Shown here one piece after another: positions 1 to 9,961 of a stretch of 64,000 nucleotides of DNA. The stretch covers positions 1 through 64,000 of the forward strand of contig CAYWRM010000007.1 of NCBI GenBank assembly GCA_964460905.1, written 5' to 3'. The notes beneath the pieces are model-generated. The model was not told the DNA's origin. It did not search any database and saw only the letters and a program-made list of their open reading frames with translations. Position 1 is the stretch's first letter, and each line of letters starts with the position of its first letter. The translations under genes and the position numbers were made by a program. The DNA comes from GCA-002708315 sp964460905. Lineage in GTDB: Bacteria; Bacteroidota; Bacteroidia; Bacteroidales; F082.

Positions 1-2
1 GA

Positions 3-92
3 GATGAAGTTGACCTGGAAACCGATTTCTTTAAAAGAGGGTTCTTTTATAAAGATAATTGTGTACATGACAAACAACAAATTCATAAGTAG
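3..92 (+). CDS. possible C-terminal end of a gene cut by the window edge
   Basis: From base 3 an open frame encodes about 29 residues rich in charged and aromatic residues (begins DEVDLETDFF, ends QQIHK) and stops at a TAG. The frame starting at base 1 is also open to a TAA at 94-96, but its composition looks less protein-like. No family can be recognised from so short a piece. The call rests only on the open frame at the edge and on the 32-base gap before the next gene. Confidence 0.35.
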   Translation, partial: DEVDLETDFFKRGFFYKDNCVHDKQQIHK

Positions 93-124
93 TTAATTTA
101 ATAAAATAGTATTGTAATGTAAAC

Positions 125-730
125 ATGAATTTGTTTCATATTAAAATATTTATTCTTGCTTTCTTGTTTTTAACAATTTCATCCAATTCGTTTTCACAAG
201 AATTTGTTACTGATTGTGAGGGGAATAATTATGCTACAATTAAAATTGGTGAGCAGATTTGGATGGCCAGGAATCTTAATACCATTCATTATGCTAATGG
301 TGAAAAGATTAATTCCGTTTGTTATGATAATGACACTGCCTATTGTAGAATATATGGAAGATTATACACATGGGACGCTTTAAATGTGGGTGAAAATTCA
401 GACAGTCTTCTAAGTGTTTGTCCCGATAACTGGCACATATCTACTGATGAAGAGTGGGATATTATGCTTGATTCAGTAGGAGGATTTCGAAATGCTGGCA
501 CTATATTAAGAATAGGTAAATATTCTGACTTTAATTTGCAATGGGGAGGTAATTATCAATCTGAACTAACTATTTTTAGTTTTATCAATCGCAATGCATA
601 CTTTTGGTCTTCAACTAAGTATAGTAAAAGTGCTGCATGGATGCGAATGATAGGTGCTAATATGAAAAATGTTAACCGATCGACAGCACCGAAAGAATAT
701 GCATTTAGTATAAGGTGTGTTAAGGATTAA
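125..730 (+). CDS. FISUMP-domain secreted protein
   Basis: This 201-residue protein has an N-terminal signal peptide (hydrophobic stretch about residues 8-24 ending SNSFSQ). The rest matches the Fibrobacter succinogenes major paralogous (FISUMP) domain. The visible marks are DCEGNNYATIKIGEQIWMAR near residues 30-49, the YTWDALN and CPDNWHISTDEEW segments in the middle, and the closing FSIRCVKD. Such proteins are exported and often surface-attached in Bacteroidota; no catalytic role is established. There is no lipobox cysteine at the cleavage region and no C-terminal sorting domain, so a periplasmic or secreted location is inferred. The gene stands alone and converges with the PD40 gene 21 bases downstream. 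Confidence 0.8.
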   Translation: MNLFHIKIFILAFLFLTISSNSFSQEFVTDCEGNNYATIKIGEQIWMARNLNTIHYANGEKINSVCYDNDTAYCRIYGRLYTWDALNVGENSDSLLSVCPDNWHISTDEEWDIMLDSVGGFRNAGTILRIGKYSDFNLQWGGNYQSELTIFSFINRNAYFWSSTKYSKSAAWMRMIGANMKNVNRSTAPKEYAFSIRCVKD

Positions 731-751
731 TTAATCTGTTAATCTTTGAGA

Positions 752-1795
752 TTAATTTTCTCTGTTTACCTTAACTTTTAAGCTATCAATAAAGTTAGCT
801 TTAACCCAGTAAATATCTGCGTTTCCATTTTGCGGTGATGTTTGTAGTGTTTGAAAGAATTCGTAAGATAATGATGTTGGTTGAGATTTTTCTGATAGCC
901 CACGCGATGACATGAAAAATAAATATTCTCCATCTGGTGAAAGTGATGCTGACCATCCTCTACCCAAGTCTTTATTAACTGTTTGCCCCATATTTATTGG
1001 TTCACTCCAATTACTATTAGTATTAAATGTGATGTAATAGTTTACACCTGCAACATCTTTTTCAACTCCAATGGCCGGAATAATTATAAATTTTTCATCT
1101 GGGGAAACATAAGCGTTGAAACGGTTTCTGCCACAGTTTATCTGCTTAGGTAACTTTTCTGGTTTTTTAAATTTGCCATCAAAAAAATCTGATTTGTAGA
1201 TATTGTGAACCCCGGAGGGTTCATCACGAGTAAAATATAAGGTTCCATTTTTTGTTACTGATGGGTAAAACTCTCCTCTGCTGGTATTAATTGTTGAGTC
1301 CAATAACCTGGGTTCTCCCCAGTTATTGCCATCTCTTTTTACTACCCAAATGTTCTCATCTTTTGTTTCTGTCGAATCATTTACAGGTCTGTTGGAGGCA
1401 AAGTAAAGCAGGTTTCCATCATAGCTTAAACAAGGTTCAATTGTGACATAATATGGAACTTTAGCGAATGATGCAACTTCTGGTTTGGTCCAAACCCCAT
1501 TTTTAAGCGTTGTACTTAATATAGTTGCATAACTATAGTTGGAGGTTGCAAATGTAAAGTACATCTCATCCCCGGCTGGTGAAAATGTTATATCACGATT
1601 TACTAATCCGTTCGAAATTATACCAGGGGCAAATACTTTAGTTGTAGTATAGGGGAGAGTCTGCCCCATATATTCACCGGTTAGTACGATATTTTCATTT
1701 TCTGTTAAATCCGTTGAAAGCCTCGATTTCAACTGTTGTTTACAGGATGTTATAGATACAAGTATCCCAATTAAAAATATATATATAGTTTTCAT
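752..1795 (-). CDS. PD40 (WD40-like) beta-propeller lipoprotein
   Basis: A 347-residue protein with a lipoprotein signal: a short hydrophobic segment ends in the lipobox ITSC, putting the lipidated cysteine at residue 18. Repeated blade motifs of the PD40/TolB type follow, for example FSPAGDEMYFTFA, LSYDGNLLYFASNRP, SVTKNGTLYFTRD and LSPDGEYLFFMSSRG. They predict a beta-propeller in the periplasm or on the outer membrane. In the family such propellers mediate protein-protein contacts; no enzyme activity can be assigned. The gene is monocistronic and divergent from the LytS-type kinase, with a 232-base shared upstream region. Confidence 0.78.
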   Translation of the reverse strand: MKTIYIFLIGILVSITSCKQQLKSRLSTDLTENENIVLTGEYMGQTLPYTTTKVFAPGIISNGLVNRDITFSPAGDEMYFTFATSNYSYATILSTTLKNGVWTKPEVASFAKVPYYVTIEPCLSYDGNLLYFASNRPVNDSTETKDENIWVVKRDGNNWGEPRLLDSTINTSRGEFYPSVTKNGTLYFTRDEPSGVHNIYKSDFFDGKFKKPEKLPKQINCGRNRFNAYVSPDEKFIIIPAIGVEKDVAGVNYYITFNTNSNWSEPINMGQTVNKDLGRGWSASLSPDGEYLFFMSSRGLSEKSQPTSLSYEFFQTLQTSPQNGNADIYWVKANFIDSLKVKVNREN

Positions 1796-2012
1796 GCGAA
1801 TTGCTATTTGGTATTACATATAAAATTATGGCTAAAGTGAGTCAAACATTGCTCAAAAGCAAATGAACTATACATAGCTGATAAATAAATAGATATATGA
1901 GTGTAAATTAGCAATAAAACCGTTATGTCGATATTATTCCATTATTTAATGGATTAACATACATGTTTGTCGATTAGACATATAAATACATGAAAATTAT
2001 GTAATTATAGGT

Positions 2013-2020
2013 TACTTTTG
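2013..2020 (+). promoter_or_regulatory. candidate -7 box for the LytS-type kinase
   Basis: TACTTTTG fits the Bacteroidota -7 consensus TAnnTTTG and ends only 7 bases before the ATG. The messenger would therefore be almost leaderless. No convincing -33 TTTG is visible at the usual distance, so the call is tentative. Confidence 0.4.
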
Positions 2021-2027
2021 TAATCAA

Positions 2028-3086
2028 ATGAAAAAAATGCATTCAAAAAATTATACTCTTGCTATCAGAATATTATCCCATTTATTATTCTGGATTGCAT
2101 ACATAATGTTCTTCTATTTTCAATACAAATTTTACAGTAAGGACTTTAACTCAATAGCTGCTATATCAAGCCTTTCTCTAACGGCATTAGTTGATATAAT
2201 AGCAGCTTATTTTACGGTTTACTTTTTGTTGCCACAGTTTCTTTTTAAAAGGAAGTATGTGCTATTTGCACTTATCTTTTTGATTTCTGCAGCCCTTGCC
2301 ATTATTCTTCAACGAGTATTTTTATATTACATTTCCTATCCAATTATTTATGGTGAAACTGTAGAAAAGTTAGGATCATTTTGGCGTATTAATCCGTTTT
2401 ACTCATTTTTTAATATTTATACAGTTGTATGTTTGTTTGCTGCAATCAAGCTAATGAAATATTGGTATAAAAATCAAAAGGTGAAAATTGAACTTGAAAA
2501 CAAAAATAAGACTAGCGAGTTGGCATTGCTCCGTTCGCAACTTAACCCTCATTTTCTGTTTAATACGTTGAACAATATTGATGCCCTGATAACTTCAAAT
2601 CAGGAAAAAGCCTCAGATGCTATTATTAAACTATCTGAAATAATGCGCTTTACATTATATGATGCAAATAGTGACAGGGTTCCTCTGGAAAAAGAAATTA
2701 GCTATCTGGAGAGTTATATTTCACTTCAACAACTTAGGTTGAAGAATCCATTTTTTGTGAAGTTTAATAACGATGCAGATTGTAAAGGCATGTCAATTGC
2801 TCCCATGTTGTTTATTCCTTTTGTAGAAAATGCTTTTAAGCATGGCTTGAAGAATATTGTGGCTCCGGGTATTGAAATTTCTTTAAACTGTGTTGAGGGA
2901 AATATTAATTTTGAAGTTGTTAATAGATATAGTATGATTGAGGAACAGAATAAAGATGCTACTTCGGGTATTGGGTTAGTTAACACCAAAAAGCGTTTGG
3001 AGTTACTGTATCCCAATAAGCATAAACTTGAAATACGGAAGAGCACCGGTATATTTAAGGTTACTCTGACAATATTTTCGAAGTAA
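2028..3086 (+). CDS. LytS/YehU-type sensor histidine kinase
   Basis: A 352-residue membrane kinase. Four hydrophobic segments occupy roughly residues 10-145, followed by a short coiled linker. The His_kinase (PF06580) signature LRSQLNPHFLFNTLNNI places the phosphorylated histidine at residue 175. The N box FVENAFKHG (Asn268) and a C-terminal GIGLVNTKKRLELLYP block complete a GHKL ATPase domain. No periplasmic sensor domain is present, so the signal is probably sensed within the membrane helices. A LytTR response regulator starts 34 bases downstream, and the two form a standard Bacteroidota pair. The target genes are not obvious; the galactose module follows after 160 bases, but linkage to it is only positional. 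Confidence 0.92.
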   Translation: MKKMHSKNYTLAIRILSHLLFWIAYIMFFYFQYKFYSKDFNSIAAISSLSLTALVDIIAAYFTVYFLLPQFLFKRKYVLFALIFLISAALAIILQRVFLYYISYPIIYGETVEKLGSFWRINPFYSFFNIYTVVCLFAAIKLMKYWYKNQKVKIELENKNKTSELALLRSQLNPHFLFNTLNNIDALITSNQEKASDAIIKLSEIMRFTLYDANSDRVPLEKEISYLESYISLQQLRLKNPFFVKFNNDADCKGMSIAPMLFIPFVENAFKHGLKNIVAPGIEISLNCVEGNINFEVVNRYSMIEEQNKDATSGIGLVNTKKRLELLYPNKHKLEIRKSTGIFKVTLTIFSK

Positions 3087-3120
3087 CATACTATATTTGT
3101 AAGTAAAAATTTATAAATAA

Positions 3121-3852
3121 ATGAAAATCAATTGTATTGCAATAGATGATGAGCCTCTGGCATTGCAAAAGATGCACGACTACATCTTGAGGGTTGGGTA
3201 TTTAGACCTACTTGCTCAGTTTGATAATGCTTTGGAAGCTATTGAGTTTTTAAAATCCAACAAAGTTGACCTGATTTTTCTAGATATCCAGATGGAAGAA
3301 CTTACAGGGATACAGATGATTGAGGCAATGACAGAAAAACCAAAGATTATTTTCACAACAGCCTATCATGAATATGCTATAGTAGGCTATGAACTTGATG
3401 TGTGTGATTATTTGCTAAAACCAATTTCATTTACACGGTTTTTGCAGGCTTGTGAGAAGGTTCATGGAATTCTATCTCCCGATAATGATGAAGAATATCA
3501 GCCTGTTATTAGCAACGATAACTTACCCATTGAAGAATATTTTTTTATTAAAAATGGCAATATTACCCAGAAGATAAACATGGCTGATGTATTATTTGTT
3601 GAAGGGATGAAAGATTATCTTCGAATTCACACTGTTAATGATAAGATAATGACTCTGTTAAGCTTTAAAAAACTGGAACAATCATTAATGTATCCTAAGT
3701 TTGCTAGAATCCATAAATCATATTTGATTGCAATTGACAGAATAGATAGTATTGAAAGAAATAGAGTTACTATTGGCGATCAAATACTACCCATAGGAGA
3801 AAGTTATCGCAGGCAATTTTTTGATGTTATCGACAAAAAAAGATTGAGCTGA
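3121..3852 (+). CDS. LytTR-family response regulator
   Basis: A 243-residue regulator with an N-terminal receiver: acidic pair DDE at 9-11, phospho-acceptor Asp55 in LIFLDIQ, and the switch threonine and lysine in TTAYHEYA and YLLKP. A LytTR DNA-binding domain occupies about residues 135-240, with the family-typical EGMKDYLRIH, KSYLIAIDRID and LPIGESYRR stretches. It should be phosphorylated by the preceding LytS-type kinase and bind direct repeats in target promoters. A TATATTTG box at 3092-3099 could give it a promoter of its own, although co-transcription with the kinase is equally likely. Confidence 0.93.
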   Translation: MKINCIAIDDEPLALQKMHDYILRVGYLDLLAQFDNALEAIEFLKSNKVDLIFLDIQMEELTGIQMIEAMTEKPKIIFTTAYHEYAIVGYELDVCDYLLKPISFTRFLQACEKVHGILSPDNDEEYQPVISNDNLPIEEYFFIKNGNITQKINMADVLFVEGMKDYLRIHTVNDKIMTLLSFKKLEQSLMYPKFARIHKSYLIAIDRIDSIERNRVTIGDQILPIGESYRRQFFDVIDKKRLS

Positions 3853-4011
3853 TAAAATTTGGTAATACTTCTTTCTTCTGTTTTCACAAAATTACTTTGC
3901 ATAATTTAGACTATATCGTTGAAAAGAAAAAGATATTAGTTTGTTCTATTTGTATTGCTATTTAGAGATGTATTCTTATCTTTCTCCAATTTTTGAAATT
4001 ATAGCAAGTTT

Positions 4012-5172
4012 ATGATCAATTCAAGCATAGTTGAAGAATTTATAGTAAGGTTTAATACCATCCCTCGGGTTTTTAAGTCGCCCGGAAGAATTAACCTGAT
4101 AGGTGAACATACCGATTATAATGAAGGATTTGTATTACCGGCAGCTATTGATTATCATATGGTACTGGCAATGCACCCGAATAACCTAAAGTTATTCAGG
4201 TTTTATTCGTACGATTATAGTGAGTATGTTGAATTTGATATCTCAAATATTCAAAAATCAAAAACTTTATGGGCTAACTATTTGCTGGGAGTGATATCTC
4301 AATTTAATAAATCCGGAAAATACATAACAGGAGTAGATTGTGTGTTTGGCGGGAATATTCCAATTGGAGCTGGTTTATCGTCATCAGCTGCTATTGAGTG
4401 TGGTTTTGCTTATGGTTTAAATGAACTATTTAAAACTAAGTTTATGAAAATTGATTTAGTTAAAATGTCACAAAAGGCCGAGAATGAGTTTGCCGGGGTT
4501 ATGTGTGGCATTATGGATCAGTTTGCAAGTGTTTTTGGAAAAGAAAATAAGGTTATTCAGCTAGATTGCAGATCTCTTGAATTTCAGTATTTTCCTTTCA
4601 ACATGCCTGACTATGATATTATTTTGTGTGATACAAAAGTTAAGCATAGCTTAGCCTCATCAGAATATAATAAAAGGCGTAATGAATGTGAAAAGGGTGT
4701 TGATATTATTAAGAAATATGAAGAGGATGTTCACTCGTTAAGAGATGTCAATATAGCGATGTTAAATAAGTATAAATCAAAATTTAATCCCATAATTTAC
4801 AAAAGGTGTAAATATGTTATTGAAGAAAACTCAAGGGTGCTGGATTCGTGTGAAGCTTTACAGAATAATAAACTGGAATTATTAGGTGAGAATATGTTCA
4901 ACACTCATGATGGTTTACGATTTGATTATGAAGTAAGTTGCAGAGAGCTAGATGTGTTAGTTGATTTCGCGAAAGCGCAAGAATGTGTAATTGGAGCAAG
5001 AATGATGGGTGGTGGTTTTGGCGGTTGTACAATTAATTTAGTTCTAAAATCAGGAACTGAAGCATTTATTAGAAATATAACAAGGGATTATTTGGATAAA
5101 ACAAATAAGCATTTGGGAATTTATAAAACTAGAATTTCTGAAGGAACTTCAGAAATAGTATTAACAGATTAA
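4012..5172 (+). CDS. galK: galactokinase
   Basis: GalK phosphorylates galactose at C1 with ATP, the committed step of the Leloir pathway. The 386-residue length is normal for the family. The galactokinase signature GRINLIGEHTDYNEG lies at residues 25-39, the GHMP ATP-binding loop PIGAGLSSSAAIE near 115-126, and the third GHMP motif GGGFGG at 333-338. The sodium/solute symporter begins 9 bases after the stop and is surely co-transcribed, and an aldose 1-epimerase converges on the pair. Together they import galactose, interconvert its anomers and phosphorylate it. No galT or galE lies in the window, so the uridylyl transfer must be encoded elsewhere. Confidence 0.95.
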   Translation: MINSSIVEEFIVRFNTIPRVFKSPGRINLIGEHTDYNEGFVLPAAIDYHMVLAMHPNNLKLFRFYSYDYSEYVEFDISNIQKSKTLWANYLLGVISQFNKSGKYITGVDCVFGGNIPIGAGLSSSAAIECGFAYGLNELFKTKFMKIDLVKMSQKAENEFAGVMCGIMDQFASVFGKENKVIQLDCRSLEFQYFPFNMPDYDIILCDTKVKHSLASSEYNKRRNECEKGVDIIKKYEEDVHSLRDVNIAMLNKYKSKFNPIIYKRCKYVIEENSRVLDSCEALQNNKLELLGENMFNTHDGLRFDYEVSCRELDVLVDFAKAQECVIGARMMGGGFGGCTINLVLKSGTEAFIRNITRDYLDKTNKHLGIYKTRISEGTSEIVLTD

Positions 5173-5181
5173 TTCTAAATA

Positions 5182-6870
5182 ATGAATAATTTTGCAACTA
5201 TTGATTATGTTATTTTTATTTCCTACGCGATACTGATTATTTCGGTTGGGCTATTTGTTTCAAGAACAAAAAAAGGACATCAAAAAACAGCTGAAGAGTA
5301 CTTTCTAGCTGGCAAATCGCTGCCCTGGTGGGCAATAGGCGCCTCATTAATTGCTGCAAATATTTCAGCTGAACAATTTATTGGGATGTCTGGTTCGGGA
5401 TTTGCAATTGGTTTGGCCATTGCTTCATACGAATGGATGGCAGCCATAACCTTAATAATTGTTGGCAAATATTTTCTTCCAATATTCATTGAGAAAAAGC
5501 TGTATACTATTCCTGAATTTGTGGAAAAGCGTTTTAGCACTAACCTAAAAACTATATTGGCAATATTTTGGGTAGCACTTTTTATTTTTGTTAACCTCAC
5601 TTCTGTATTGTATTTAGGAGCGAAAGCCTTAGATACAATTGTTGGAACAGGTGATGGATCAATAATGCTTGTAAGTATTATTGGGCTTGCTTGTTTTGCT
5701 GCTGCCTATTCTCTTTGGGGCGGATTGGCTTCTGTTGTTTGGACTGATGTAATCCAGGTTATTTTATTGGTATTGGGAGGGTTGCTAACTGCCTTTATTG
5801 CGTTGGACCATGTTACTCCTGAAGGAGGAATACTGAACGGTTTTCGACATATTTATGATGTTGTTCCAGAGAAATTTTCAATGATCCTTTCGAAGGGTGA
5901 CATTATAACTCCAAATGGAAAGGATGCGTGGTGGGATTTACCAGGTCTTGCTGTTTTAATTGGAGGTTTATGGGTAGCAAATTTGTATTATTGGGGTTTT
6001 AACCAGTATATTATTCAACGTACTTTGGCAGCAAAAAGTTTAAAAGAATCTCAACGGGGAATAGCCTTTGCAGCATTTCTTAAACTATTAATTCCTCTTA
6101 TTGTAGTTATTCCTGGAATTATAGCCTTTGTTATGAACGCCGATGCTGATGGAAACCTGATGAGGAGCTCAATGGATCCTAATTTTATTAACTCTGATGG
6201 GATGGTTATAAATGATAATGCTGCACCATGGTTAATTAGTAATTTTATTCCTGTTGGGATAAAGGGGTTAGTATTAGCTGCTTTAGCTGCTGCGATAGTT
6301 TCATCTTTAGCCTCAATGTTAAATTCTACTTCCACTATTTTTACGATGGATATTTACAAACCCTATTTTAACAAAAATGCTTCTGATAAGCAAACTGTAA
6401 ATACAGGAAGGATTTCAGCTGCTGTTGCATTAATCATTGCTGTTGTTATTGCACCTCAACTAGGTAATTTGGGTCAGGTTTTTCAATATATACAAGAATA
6501 TACCGGTGTTGTGAGTCCTGGAATTTTAGCTGTATTTTTAATGGGACTATTTTGGCGAAAAGCAACTAATAATGCTGCTATTTGGGGAATAATATTATCT
6601 ATTCCTATCGCAATGTATTTTAAAGTAGGCCCTAATGGCTGGTGTGAAAGTAGCATGTTTTTAGTCCTTCCCTTCATGCAGCAAATGCTAATAACATGTA
6701 TTCTTACGATAATTATAATTTTTGGTATTAGCTATTTTGAAACAAGTGGCAAAGATGACCCTAAGGCCATTGTTCTATCAAAAAAATTGTTTGAAACAGG
6801 TACTGCATTTAATATTAGCGCAGTAGTTATTATGATTATTCTGGTCTTTTTATATGCGTTGTTTTGGTAA
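5182..6870 (+). CDS. sodium/solute symporter (SSS family), probable galactose importer
   Basis: A 562-residue polytopic membrane protein with about 14 hydrophobic segments. Near residues 37-75 it carries the SSS signature: EEYFLAGKSLPWWAIGASL followed by an AANISAEQFIG stretch. Family members couple uphill solute entry to sodium. The SGLT-like length and the position directly behind galK make galactose, or a related hexose, the likely substrate; this is inferred from context. The gap to galK is 9 bases and no terminator separates them. The stop is 17 bases from that of the convergent galM gene. Confidence 0.9.
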   Translation: MNNFATIDYVIFISYAILIISVGLFVSRTKKGHQKTAEEYFLAGKSLPWWAIGASLIAANISAEQFIGMSGSGFAIGLAIASYEWMAAITLIIVGKYFLPIFIEKKLYTIPEFVEKRFSTNLKTILAIFWVALFIFVNLTSVLYLGAKALDTIVGTGDGSIMLVSIIGLACFAAAYSLWGGLASVVWTDVIQVILLVLGGLLTAFIALDHVTPEGGILNGFRHIYDVVPEKFSMILSKGDIITPNGKDAWWDLPGLAVLIGGLWVANLYYWGFNQYIIQRTLAAKSLKESQRGIAFAAFLKLLIPLIVVIPGIIAFVMNADADGNLMRSSMDPNFINSDGMVINDNAAPWLISNFIPVGIKGLVLAALAAAIVSSLASMLNSTSTIFTMDIYKPYFNKNASDKQTVNTGRISAAVALIIAVVIAPQLGNLGQVFQYIQEYTGVVSPGILAVFLMGLFWRKATNNAAIWGIILSIPIAMYFKVGPNGWCESSMFLVLPFMQQMLITCILTIIIIFGISYFETSGKDDPKAIVLSKKLFETGTAFNISAVVIMIILVFLYALFW

Positions 6871-6887
6871 ATAATGATAGATATTTC

Positions 6888-7937
6888 TTATTGATATATT
6901 CCAAATTTATAGATAGTTTTTTGTGTATATTTTTCTCCCGGCTCTAATACTGTTGATGGAAAATTAAGTTGATTTGGTGAATCAGGAAAGTGTTGAGTTT
7001 CAAGGCAAAAGGCGTTTCTGAAATTGTAAGTTGTTTCATGATGTCCAATGTCCGACCCATCTAAAAAATTACCCGAGTAAAATTGTATTCCGGGCTCCGT
7101 TGTAAAAACCTCCATGGTTCGTCCTGTTTGGGGTTCAATAACTTTTGCTGCTAATGATAGTTCATTTTCATCTTTATTTATTACCCAATTGTGGTCGTAA
7201 CCTCTTCCCAACTTTAGTTGCTCATAATCATCTTCAATGCGCAAATCTATTCTAGTAGTTTCATTGAAGTCCATTGGTGTAGCAACAACTGATCTTAATT
7301 CACCTGTTGTTATTATTTCATTATTAACAGGAGTGAAGAAGTTCGCGTTTATCATTAGTTCATGATCTAGTATATCACTCTTTCCACCATCCTTTAAATT
7401 GAAAAAGCTATGGTGAGTTAAATTAATGACAGTTTTCTTATCTGTTTCAGCTAAATAATCTATAACTATTTCGTTATTATTTGTCAAAGTGTAGGTTACC
7501 CATGTATTTAGATTGCCGGGATATCCTTCTTCGCCATCAGGACTCAAATAATGCAGTTTAATAAAATGCTGATCATTATTGTTTTTGTAATCCTGAACTT
7601 CCCATATTACATTATTAAAACCAACATTACCTCCATGTAAATGATTGTTTCCAATATTTCTGACAAGTGTAAATTCGTTGTCATCGAGAGTAAATTTTCC
7701 ATTAGCAATTCTATTACCAAATCTACCAATAGTAGCACCAAAATATAAGTTACCGGTTATGTATTCCTCAGGATTGTCATATCCCAAAACAACTTCACCA
7801 ACGGTGCCATTTCTATCAGGCACCAATATTGACACAATACTTGCTCCAAAGTTGGTAATCTTCACTGTTATTCCATTGCTGTTAGTTAGTTCAACAATCT
7901 CAAGGTCTTTGGTCGTGTTTTTCATTTTGTTATTCAT
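6888..7937 (-). CDS. galM: aldose 1-epimerase (mutarotase)
   Basis: This enzyme interconverts alpha and beta anomers of galactose or glucose so that GalK receives its alpha-galactose substrate. At 349 residues it is typical. The active-site histidines lie in GNNHLHGG (near residue 100) and NLTHHSFFNLKD (middle), and the catalytic glutamate in the C-terminal CLETQHFPDSPN block. RGYDHNWV is also conserved. No signal peptide is evident, so it is cytoplasmic, unlike many exported Bacteroidota mutarotases. The first codons (MNNKMKN) allow the fifth residue as an alternative start. It converges with galK and the symporter and has its own promoter region at about 7940-8110. Confidence 0.93.
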   Translation of the reverse strand: MNNKMKNTTKDLEIVELTNSNGITVKITNFGASIVSILVPDRNGTVGEVVLGYDNPEEYITGNLYFGATIGRFGNRIANGKFTLDDNEFTLVRNIGNNHLHGGNVGFNNVIWEVQDYKNNNDQHFIKLHYLSPDGEEGYPGNLNTWVTYTLTNNNEIVIDYLAETDKKTVINLTHHSFFNLKDGGKSDILDHELMINANFFTPVNNEIITTGELRSVVATPMDFNETTRIDLRIEDDYEQLKLGRGYDHNWVINKDENELSLAAKVIEPQTGRTMEVFTTEPGIQFYSGNFLDGSDIGHHETTYNFRNAFCLETQHFPDSPNQLNFPSTVLEPGEKYTQKTIYKFGIYQ

Positions 7938-8116
7938 ATAGTTGGTGTTGCATGCAATTATTGTTCTTGTAAATAAGGTAAGAGATATTATTTTCTCATT
8001 TTTAAATTTTTAACCGGATTAAATTCTGAAAAATATTAAGAATATCAAAAGTAGTATAAAGTTTAAAAAATGATATTATTTTTGGTGACTTTTAGAAATT
8101 ACTTAATAGCAAAGTC

Positions 8117-9754
8117 ATGTTACGAAAAATTTTATCGATTGTAGTCATCCTAATGTTTGGATATCAGTTTAGTATTAATGCATGCACCATTATTGCAGTT
8201 GGTAAAAAAGCTTCAGCAGATGGTTCAAACATAATATCACATACTGATACTGGTCCTGATTCAAGGATATTTGTTGTTCCAGCTCAAACATTTAAACCAG
8301 GTGATAAAGCCTCTGTATATTGGGGAATTCAGGATGCAGACAGGGCTTTGGATGATGATGGAATAATACTAGGTTATATTCCACAGGTTGAACAAACTTA
8401 TAAGTATTTTCAATCGGCATATTCACACCTAAATGAATACCAACTTGGAATTGGTGAAAGTACTACAGCTCAAAGGCAGGAACTAACTTGTTCTCGTGAG
8501 AATGGGAAACAGATTATGACAATTGAGCAGGCACAGATTTTTGCTTTACAGCGATATAAAGTTGCCAGAGAGGCTGTTAAGTTTATTGGAGAACTAATGA
8601 CAAAGTATGGGTTCTTACCTTCGAGTGGTGATGGATCTGAAACACTTGTTATTGCTGACACAGAAGAAATTTGGATTCTTGAAATATTTGGTGTTGGACA
8701 GGGATGGACTCCGGAAAGTGGGAAACCCGGCGCTATTTGGGCTGCCCAAAGGTTACCTGAAGATAAAGCTACAATGATTCCTAACTGGAGCATTATTAAG
8801 GAAATAAATGTAAAAGATAAAAAAAACTTTTTGGTTTCAGAAAATTATAAATCTGAAGCAATAGATCGTGGATGGTATGATCCTTCTTCAGGGAAACCAT
8901 TTATATGGCAGGAAGCATACACTCCTTTGCCTGTTGAATATGCTACAGGTAGATTTTGGCTTTTTCACCAAACTTTTGTGCCTAATCTTCGTGAATGGCC
9001 TGACCGTTTCTTAGATGGTGATCCGTATAAAGGAATAAGTCCATATTTTCAAATTGTTGAGCCTTTATCCATATATCCATTTTCGGTTGTTCCTGAGGAG
9101 CTTATATCAGTACAGGATATAATTGCATTTCAACGCTCAACTTATGAAGGTACTATTTATGACATGACTTCCGGTCCTGAATGGCTTGTGCCGGATGGTG
9201 AAGGGAAGATGGTTAAAAGTCCGTTAGCTACTCCATTTCCAAGTAGAGATCTGCGTAAGCTAATGAAAATTACTTATCGTCGACCAGTTGCCCGTCATCG
9301 TGGACATTACGGCATGGTACTTCAACTTAGGGATTGGTTACCTGATGAAATTGGGGGAGTATATTGGGTTTATCTTGATAATCCTTATTTTAGCCCTTAT
9401 GTTCCAATATATGCTGGAAACCTTTCGGTTGCAACTACATATAAAACTTATGATCCCAATAAATATGATGAAAATTCTGCTCGTTGGGCAATTGATTTTG
9501 TGGATAACCTGACAAATCTAAAATTTCAACTAATAGCTGAGGACGTACGAGAGGTAAGGACTCCTTTTGAAAATGCAATATTTGATGATCAAAAATTAGT
9601 TGAAGAAAAAGCCATAATATTATATAAAAGAGATCCTATTATTGCTCAGGAGTATCTAACAAATTATTCTAACGGTTTAATGTATGATGTTACTGAAATG
9701 TTTATTGAGTTAAGGAATGATATTATCACAAATTATACTAATAATCATGAGTAG
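8117..9754 (+). CDS. secreted C69-family dipeptidase
   Basis: A 545-residue peptidase with a signal peptide (residues 1-22, ending SINA). Cleavage would expose Cys23 of CTIIAVGKKASADGS as the N-terminal nucleophile expected of the N-terminal-nucleophile hydrolase family C69 (PepD). The family-typical ADGSNIISHTDTG and EIFGVGQGWTPESG segments follow. Relatives cleave a broad range of dipeptides. Here the export signal suggests that periplasmic or extracellular peptides are processed for amino-acid supply. The gene is monocistronic; 207 bases separate it from the next gene on the same strand. Length is normal and no key residue is missing. Confidence 0.88.
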   Translation: MLRKILSIVVILMFGYQFSINACTIIAVGKKASADGSNIISHTDTGPDSRIFVVPAQTFKPGDKASVYWGIQDADRALDDDGIILGYIPQVEQTYKYFQSAYSHLNEYQLGIGESTTAQRQELTCSRENGKQIMTIEQAQIFALQRYKVAREAVKFIGELMTKYGFLPSSGDGSETLVIADTEEIWILEIFGVGQGWTPESGKPGAIWAAQRLPEDKATMIPNWSIIKEINVKDKKNFLVSENYKSEAIDRGWYDPSSGKPFIWQEAYTPLPVEYATGRFWLFHQTFVPNLREWPDRFLDGDPYKGISPYFQIVEPLSIYPFSVVPEELISVQDIIAFQRSTYEGTIYDMTSGPEWLVPDGEGKMVKSPLATPFPSRDLRKLMKITYRRPVARHRGHYGMVLQLRDWLPDEIGGVYWVYLDNPYFSPYVPIYAGNLSVATTYKTYDPNKYDENSARWAIDFVDNLTNLKFQLIAEDVREVRTPFENAIFDDQKLVEEKAIILYKRDPIIAQEYLTNYSNGLMYDVTEMFIELRNDIITNYTNNHE

Positions 9755-9961
9755 AGTTTATGGTAACTCATATAAATTTAGTTGCAAATAATTACTAATT
9801 AATCGGCTAATTTATTGTTCTGGTTAGAGTATTGTAAATATGACAGTTCAATAATAGTTAATTCATTCTCATATAACTCAATAGTAAGAGTATTTGGTTG
9901 TACTTTAGCACACCTCAAGAATATATTACCAATATTAAACTATTAACATAATACAGTAATT

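Noticed and set aside
8470..8793. Minus-strand frame of 107 codons antisense to the C69 dipeptidase
   Set aside because: Shadow frame without start signals or family pattern.
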